Below, one piece after another: positions 35,436-39,852 of a DNA stretch of 39,852 nt. Position 1 is the first letter of the stretch. Every line of letters begins with the position of its first letter. The stretch lies in assembly GCA_902792085.1 (NCBI GenBank), contig CADAYE010000010.1, forward strand, positions 1 through 39,852, written 5' to 3'. The notes beneath the pieces were generated by a model, which made no database searches, was not told the origin of the DNA, and was given only the letters and a program-made list of their open reading frames with translations. The translations under genes were made by a program, and so were the position numbers. The stretch comes from an uncultured bacterium (GTDB taxonomy: Bacteria; Cyanobacteriota; Vampirovibrionia; Gastranaerophilales; Gastranaerophilaceae).

Positions 35436-37028
35436 ATGAAAGTATTAGTAACGGATAAAATAAACGAAGCAGCAGGAAGAATTATAGAAAAAGCCGCACA
35501 GGTAGATTTTCTGCCTACAATGAGTGAAGATGAACTTGTAAAAGTCATTGGTGAATACGATGCTTTGATGGTTCGCAGTCAAACGAAAGTAACTCCGAAA
35601 ATAATAAAAGCGGGTAAAAATTTAAAAATTATCGGCAGAGCAGGTGTGGGGGTTGATAATATTGATTTAGACAGCGCAACTCAGCAGGGCATCATCGTTG
35701 TAAATTCACCTGACGGCAACACAATGGCAGCCGCAGAACATACTGTCGCACTAATGCTTGCTATGGCCCGTAATATTGCTCCTGCAGCAACTTCAACAAA
35801 AGAAGGCAAATGGGACAGAAGCAAATTCACAGGTACAGAACTTTATAAAAAGACATTAGGCATCATAGGGTTTGGCAAAATCGGTTCTCATGTCGGCGAA
35901 GTTGCTTTGGCGCTTGGAATGAAAGTCGTTGTATATGATCCGTTCACCTCAAAAAGCATAGTAGAAAAATTTGGCGGAGAGTATGTTGAAGATTTAGACG
36001 AATTTTGGGGCAAACCTGATTTTATTACGGTTCATGTTCCAAAAAATAAAGATACAATTAATATGATTAACAAAACCACTATTGCAAAGATGAAAGACGG
36101 TGTAAGACTTGTCAACTGTGCAAGAGGCGGAATTATCAATGAAAATGATTTAAAAGATGCAATAGATAGCGGAAAAGTTGCATCTGCAGCGATTGATGTT
36201 TATGAAAACGAACCAAATATCTCAGAGTGTCCGCTTATCAATTGCAAAGGCAATATTGTTTTGACTCCACATTTAGGTGCAAGCACACAAGAAGCACAAA
36301 TGAATGTAGCAATAGATGTTGCAGAACAAATTAAAGAAGTTTTGTCAGGCGGAAGCGCATCTTCAGCGGTTAATATTCCGTCATTAAGACCTGATAAGCT
36401 TGAGCCCGTAAAAGATTATATGCAAATTGCAGAAAACACAGGAGAACTTGCAGTTCAACTGTCAAACGGTGCAGTTCAGACTATTGAAATTTCTGCAGAT
36501 GGCGATTTGGCTGATTTGGATATTCAACCGCTTGAAGTTGCAATATTAAAAGGAATTTTATCTTCAAAACTCGAAGGCGTAAATTATGTCAATGCACCAT
36601 TAATTGCCAAAAAGCGTGGAATTAGCATTATTTCAACACATTCAAAGGCTAATACAAATTTGGCAGGTAGAATTACTGTCAGATTAACAACCGATAAAGA
36701 AACAACAGTAGTTGCAGGTGCGTTGATTACAAAAGATGTTCCAAGAATTGTAAAAATAAATTACTACCAGACAAGTATCAGACCTGAAAAGCATGTTCTG
36801 ATTGTACCTCACACAAACAAACCGTCTATGATTGCAAAAGTAGCGCAGGTTATCGGTGAAAAAGGTATAAATATCGGTTCAATGAATGTTGTTCAGAAAA
36901 ATGACAGGCATGAAACAGAATCAATAATGGTTATCAATACTGATAGTGCGGTCGGAAGCGAAGTATTAAATGAAATCGCAAAAATTGACGGCGTCCATAA
37001 TCCGAAATATGTAAAACTTACTGTATAA
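35436..37028 (+). CDS. serA: D-3-phosphoglycerate dehydrogenase, long type
   Basis: The 530-residue protein is the long SerA form. It has the catalytic and NAD-binding domains first (GRAGVGVDNID; GFGKIG Rossmann loop; catalytic Arg230 in CARGGI, Glu259 in YENEP, His279 in TPHLGAST). An intervening (ASB) domain from about 325 and a C-terminal ACT domain from about 455 (VLIVPHTNKPSMI, INIGSMNV) complete it. It oxidises 3-phosphoglycerate to 3-phosphohydroxypyruvate, the committed step of serine synthesis. The ACT domain usually binds serine for feedback inhibition. An AAGGAG site precedes the ATG. The aminotransferase is upstream and serB downstream. Confidence 0.97.
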   Translation: MKVLVTDKINEAAGRIIEKAAQVDFLPTMSEDELVKVIGEYDALMVRSQTKVTPKIIKAGKNLKIIGRAGVGVDNIDLDSATQQGIIVVNSPDGNTMAAAEHTVALMLAMARNIAPAATSTKEGKWDRSKFTGTELYKKTLGIIGFGKIGSHVGEVALALGMKVVVYDPFTSKSIVEKFGGEYVEDLDEFWGKPDFITVHVPKNKDTINMINKTTIAKMKDGVRLVNCARGGIINENDLKDAIDSGKVASAAIDVYENEPNISECPLINCKGNIVLTPHLGASTQEAQMNVAIDVAEQIKEVLSGGSASSAVNIPSLRPDKLEPVKDYMQIAENTGELAVQLSNGAVQTIEISADGDLADLDIQPLEVAILKGILSSKLEGVNYVNAPLIAKKRGISIISTHSKANTNLAGRITVRLTTDKETTVVAGALITKDVPRIVKINYYQTSIRPEKHVLIVPHTNKPSMIAKVAQVIGEKGINIGSMNVVQKNDRHETESIMVINTDSAVGSEVLNEIAKIDGVHNPKYVKLTV

Positions 37029-37098
37029 CAAAGTTTTCCTACCTTCGATAGGGGAATAATTAAACGGAACACTATGACTAAACTTGAACTAAACACTA

Positions 37099-37135
37099 CC
37101 CTCGCCCATTTGTGGAGAGGGTTGGAAGAGGGGCT
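37099..37135. repeat. G-rich dispersed repeat supplying the serB ribosome binding site
   Basis: CCCTCGCCC (37099-37107) followed by TGGAGAGGG and a GGAAGAGGGG tail is a diverged copy of the element at 18375-18412. Its tail GAGGGG (37128-37133) lies 8 bases before the serB ATG at 37142. It is the only ribosome-site-like sequence there, so the repeat appears to have been adopted as the Shine-Dalgarno sequence. Confidence 0.65.
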
Positions 37136-37141
37136 TAATAC

Positions 37142-37768
37142 ATGACAAACAAACTTGCGGTATTTGATTTTGATTCAACTCTGATGGATGGTGAAACTTT
37201 AGAATTTTTCGCTAAGGAAATCGGTATTGGCGATAGGGTTAAAGAAATTACAGACAGGACAATGCGCGGGGAATTAGACTTTTTTGAAAGTTTGACTGAA
37301 CGCGTATCGTTTCTGAAGGGTTTTCCTGTAGATAAAATAAATGAAATTTGTGCAAAATTACCACTTATGAACGGAGCAGAGGAAGTTGTTTCAGGTTTGA
37401 AAGCCAAAGGATATAAAGTTGTTTGTTTTTCGGGCGGGTTCAGAAATGCAACAACATTATTTGCACAAAAACTTGGTTTAGACGGCGAATTTGCAAATAT
37501 TTTACACTCAAAAGACGGCGTTTTGACAGGTCTTGTCGGTGGTGAAATGATGTTTAACGATTCAAAAGGGCAAATGTTACAAAGACTGCAAAAAATACTT
37601 GATGTGACACCTGAAAATACAATAGCCGTAGGTGACGGCGCAAACGATTTGAGTATGTTTAAATATTCAGGCAAAAGAGTTGCATTTTGCGCTAAACCTA
37701 TTCTAAAAGAAAAAGCAAATATTATTATTGAAGAAAAAGATTTAAGTAAAATACTAAAATATATATAG
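37142..37768 (+). CDS. serB: Phosphoserine phosphatase (HAD family)
   Basis: The 208-residue HAD phosphatase has motif I FDFDSTLMDGE (nucleophile Asp of DFDST), motif II in CFSGGF, and motif III/IV in VGDGANDLSMF, with a helical cap between. An Arg-rich cap segment (RGELDFFESL) matches the phosphoserine phosphatase subgroup. It completes serine synthesis after serA. Length is normal for stand-alone SerB without an ACT domain. The gene is followed by a strong terminator. Confidence 0.92.
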   Translation: MTNKLAVFDFDSTLMDGETLEFFAKEIGIGDRVKEITDRTMRGELDFFESLTERVSFLKGFPVDKINEICAKLPLMNGAEEVVSGLKAKGYKVVCFSGGFRNATTLFAQKLGLDGEFANILHSKDGVLTGLVGGEMMFNDSKGQMLQRLQKILDVTPENTIAVGDGANDLSMFKYSGKRVAFCAKPILKEKANIIIEEKDLSKILKYI

Positions 37769-37796
37769 TTTTAAGATAATTGTAAACAAATGTAAC

Positions 37797-37838
37797 AAAA
37801 CGGAAAGCATGTGAAATCGTGGCTTTCCGTTTTTTTTT
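37797..37838 (+). terminator. Strong rho-independent terminator of the serine operon
   Basis: AAAACGGAAAGC (37797-37808) pairs with GCTTTCCG and the first following T residues (37822-37833), closing a 13-base loop. A run of nine T ends at 37838. It lies 29 bases after the serB stop and isolates the downstream coiled-coil gene. Confidence 0.88.
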
Positions 37839-37874
37839 ATATACATGAGAGAAAAATAACAGAGAGAGTCAGAT

Positions 37875-39635
37875 ATGAGTATGAACGCCATACGACAACT
37901 GAATAGTGGCGGTCTGAAGTTAAAATCAAACTTCAGTGCTAAATCTGTGGCTGCAAATGTAGCGGCAAACAGAGGCTCTGCTGCTGCAATGGTAAAAAGC
38001 AGTAATTATACATTTGGCTCTAATTTATTATTTACACCAGCCAACAGAATCGGTGGCGCTCCAAGATATGCAAGTTCATCGGCATTAAGCAGGGCTTTAA
38101 ACGGACAAAATATGAGATTTGTCAGTGGTGGAGGCATTCCTGCATATTCCGGTGTAAGTTATAATAAAAACTTTACAATGGGAACATCTAATGCTTTCAA
38201 TACCGGTATGGGTGTCGGAAGTACCATTAATATGCTGCTGCAACTTGGCGGAATAGCAAAGGACATAGGGCTATTTGGAGGTAATACAAATATTCCGCAA
38301 AATACAGGGGATGTCCTGCTGGCTCAGACAAATTTAGGTAACACCGCAACAACAATAACAAGTGGGAACACAAACACTCAAATGGTACTGAATAGTTTGC
38401 GAGAAGCAAGCACCCCCGGAGAATTGAGAAGTGCTATTGCAAATGCTAATGGAACACTTTCAGGTATGCAGTCGAAAACAACAGATTTAACAGCGAAAGC
38501 AAATATGGCAGAGGCACAGAAAAATGATTTGCAGAATGAAGTTGAAACTAAAGGTAATGCTGTTCAGACTTTGGCAAATAAATTAAACGGTTGCGAAGGA
38601 AAAGTAAAAAAAGCGGAAGCAGATAAATTAGCAGCCGAAAAAGGTTTGGAAGATGCTTATAGACAAGCAGAAATAACAGATAAAGCATTTATTGAAGCAG
38701 ATAAAGAGTTAACTTGTGCTACTCAGCAAAAAGAAGATGCTACACAAAATAAAATTAATAAAGAAACCGCTTTAACAAGCGCCCAAAATGAATTAAATCA
38801 GGCTGAAGCAACACTTGCAAGTACTCCGAAAACTATAAGTGACGGAACCGGTAAACAAGTTCCAAATGAACCTGCATATTCAAATGCTCAACGCGCAGTT
38901 GAACAAGCAAAAATAAAAAAAGAACAATGCGAAAAAGATTTAAAAGCGGCAGAGCAACAATTGCAAAAAGCGGATACAGCATTGACAGATGCTAAAAAGA
39001 AATATGACGAAGCCAAAACAGCAGCAAATCTTTCTGAGGATCAGGTAGACAAAGCAAATACGGCAGTACAAACTCAAAAAGATGCTCTTATAAACGCTCA
39101 AAAGCATGTAGATGATGTAAAACAAGAGCAAACAGATATGAAATCTGATCACGAAAAAGCTATCAAGCTGCGTGATGAAGCAGTTGCTTGGCAGCAAACA
39201 TTAAGCGGAGCAGCAGGTGAGTTACAAACACATCTGCAGGATGTACAAAAACTACAGAGTGCGATTGCAAAAGCAAACGAACGACTGACAACGATGAATA
39301 ATAATGAAGATCAGGAATATACTTATAATTCAAGCCAAATAAATAAAAACAATACAGAAAATGCCGAAATAAAGAACAAATTTAATTTTAATGATGATAA
39401 AATAGATAAAGGTGAAAAAAGAGCATTAAATACATTTAATAGGAATGATGCTCAAAACAGAACATTATCCTCAAGACAAAATGAAATAAGACGCGATCAA
39501 AGTGATAGAAAATTTATAAATAATTTAGGTCTAAATGGCACAGGAACTAATCCGGAAACTGGCAAAACATTTTATGTCTTAAATGGGCAATTAACGACAG
39601 AAGAAGCATATAATAAGGCTAATGGTATATCATAA
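37875..39635 (+). CDS. Hypothetical protein with low-complexity N-terminus and long coiled coil
   Basis: I do not recognise this 586-residue protein. The first 160 residues are rich in Ser, Gly, Asn and Ala with little charge. Residues about 170-470 are a long Ala/Lys/Gln/Glu heptad-like coiled coil (for example AEADKLAAEKGLEDAYRQAE). The end is Asn/Asp/Arg-rich and polar. There is no signal peptide or transmembrane helix and only three cysteines. The composition suggests a filament- or scaffold-forming protein, or one secreted without a classical signal. ATG 37875 and ATG 37881 are both possible starts, with GAGAG upstream. It follows the serine terminator, so it has its own transcription. 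It seems lineage-specific. Confidence 0.7.
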   Translation: MSMNAIRQLNSGGLKLKSNFSAKSVAANVAANRGSAAAMVKSSNYTFGSNLLFTPANRIGGAPRYASSSALSRALNGQNMRFVSGGGIPAYSGVSYNKNFTMGTSNAFNTGMGVGSTINMLLQLGGIAKDIGLFGGNTNIPQNTGDVLLAQTNLGNTATTITSGNTNTQMVLNSLREASTPGELRSAIANANGTLSGMQSKTTDLTAKANMAEAQKNDLQNEVETKGNAVQTLANKLNGCEGKVKKAEADKLAAEKGLEDAYRQAEITDKAFIEADKELTCATQQKEDATQNKINKETALTSAQNELNQAEATLASTPKTISDGTGKQVPNEPAYSNAQRAVEQAKIKKEQCEKDLKAAEQQLQKADTALTDAKKKYDEAKTAANLSEDQVDKANTAVQTQKDALINAQKHVDDVKQEQTDMKSDHEKAIKLRDEAVAWQQTLSGAAGELQTHLQDVQKLQSAIAKANERLTTMNNNEDQEYTYNSSQINKNNTENAEIKNKFNFNDDKIDKGEKRALNTFNRNDAQNRTLSSRQNEIRRDQSDRKFINNLGLNGTGTNPETGKTFYVLNGQLTTEEAYNKANGIS

Positions 39636-39673
39636 TAAAATAATAGGTAATTATATACTATTTTACAGTAGCA

Positions 39674-39848
39674 TGTCATTGCGATACAAAGCGAACAGGC
39701 GAAATAATAATGAGCCTTGTGAGCCTTTATGTGTCGGCGAAGCCGTTAACTGTCCGTTAGGGCGTGGCAATCCGGCCGTTTAATTTGTCGATAATGATGA
39801 AATAACTGGATTGCTTCGTCGGAAAGCCATTTCCTCCTCGCAATGACA
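39674..39848. repeat. Nested inverted-repeat element (MITE-like or palindromic intergenic repeat)
   Basis: TGTCATTGCGA (39674-39684) and TCGCAATGACA (39838-39848) are perfect 11-bp inverted ends 175 bp apart. Inside are a second inverted pair GCAATCC (39767-39773)/GGATTGC (39808-39814) and small hairpins CGGC-GAA-GCCG (39735-39745) and GTCC-GTTA-GGGC (39752-39763). No open frame lies within. Elements with CATTGCGA ends and internal GGATTGC are common intergenic repeats in many bacteria. The GNNA-loop mini-hairpin resembles those at 45-109. Confidence 0.75.
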
Positions 39849-39852
39849 GACA

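Noticed and set aside
37135..37674. 179-codon open frame antisense to serB
   Set aside because: It mirrors the codon pattern of serB on the other strand, has no recognisable domain and no ribosome site; serB has all HAD motifs.
1..39852. CRISPR array, prophage, transposase or tRNA genes
   Set aside because: I saw no regular spaced repeats, phage structural genes, transposase motifs or tRNA cloverleaf-like sequences; the repeats present are short hairpin elements.

Overview
The window comes from an AT-rich, tightly packed bacterial genome with short intergenic gaps and mostly clear AAGGA/GGAG-type ribosome binding sites. A Wza-type SLBB export protein and a large AsmA-like protein indicate an outer membrane. 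Radical-SAM and HgdB-like reductive proteins suggest an anaerobe. The class-V aminotransferase beside a 530-residue SerA is an arrangement I associate with the cyanobacterial/Melainabacteria lineage. My best guess is a gut Gastranaerophilales (Vampirovibrionia) bacterium, but this rests on gene content and was not tested. No rRNA, tRNA, CRISPR array, phage or transposase gene was seen.

Layout: (1) 1-452 is gene-free and holds an array of small hairpins and a likely promoter. (2) 453-4806 is a four-gene operon: a DUF2229-type HgdB-like protein, a PHP phosphoesterase, a second HgdB-like Fe-S protein and a radical SAM enzyme. (3) 4882-7257 encodes a multi-SLBB polysaccharide export protein ending in a hairpin terminator. 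(4) 7354-13201 encodes a second radical SAM protein, a PAP2 lipid phosphatase, a diacylglycerol-kinase-family protein, a GH35 glycosidase and a small unknown protein. (5) 13206-14807 on the minus strand is an unknown membrane-associated protein. (6) 15017-26971 is a phosphonate and envelope-glycan locus: three LicD proteins, a cytidylyltransferase-PEP mutase fusion, a phosphonopyruvate decarboxylase-alcohol dehydrogenase fusion, a GT2-glycerophosphotransferase fusion, 2-AEP transaminase, a LicC/PntC-like cytidylyltransferase and an acyltransferase. An AsmA-like protein follows (26986-30717). (7) 30787-33482 is a type II restriction-modification islet. (8) 33484-34116 (minus) is a TrhA/hemolysin III protein. 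(9) 34235-37768 is a complete serine pathway (class-V aminotransferase, SerA, SerB) closed by a strong terminator. (10) 37875-39635 encodes a coiled-coil protein, followed by a nested inverted repeat.

How the genes may work together: region 6 can take phosphoenolpyruvate to phosphonopyruvate, phosphonoacetaldehyde and 2-aminoethylphosphonate, activate it with CTP and transfer it with LicD proteins to a surface glycan or lipid. The fused dehydrogenase offers a branch to 2-hydroxyethylphosphonate. Regions 2 and 4 combine reductive CoA-dehydratase-like proteins, two radical SAM enzymes, a lipid phosphatase and a lipid kinase. I read them as a candidate anaerobic lipid-modification system, possibly ether, plasmalogen-like or membrane-spanning lipids. 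That reading is inference and is the most open question in the window.
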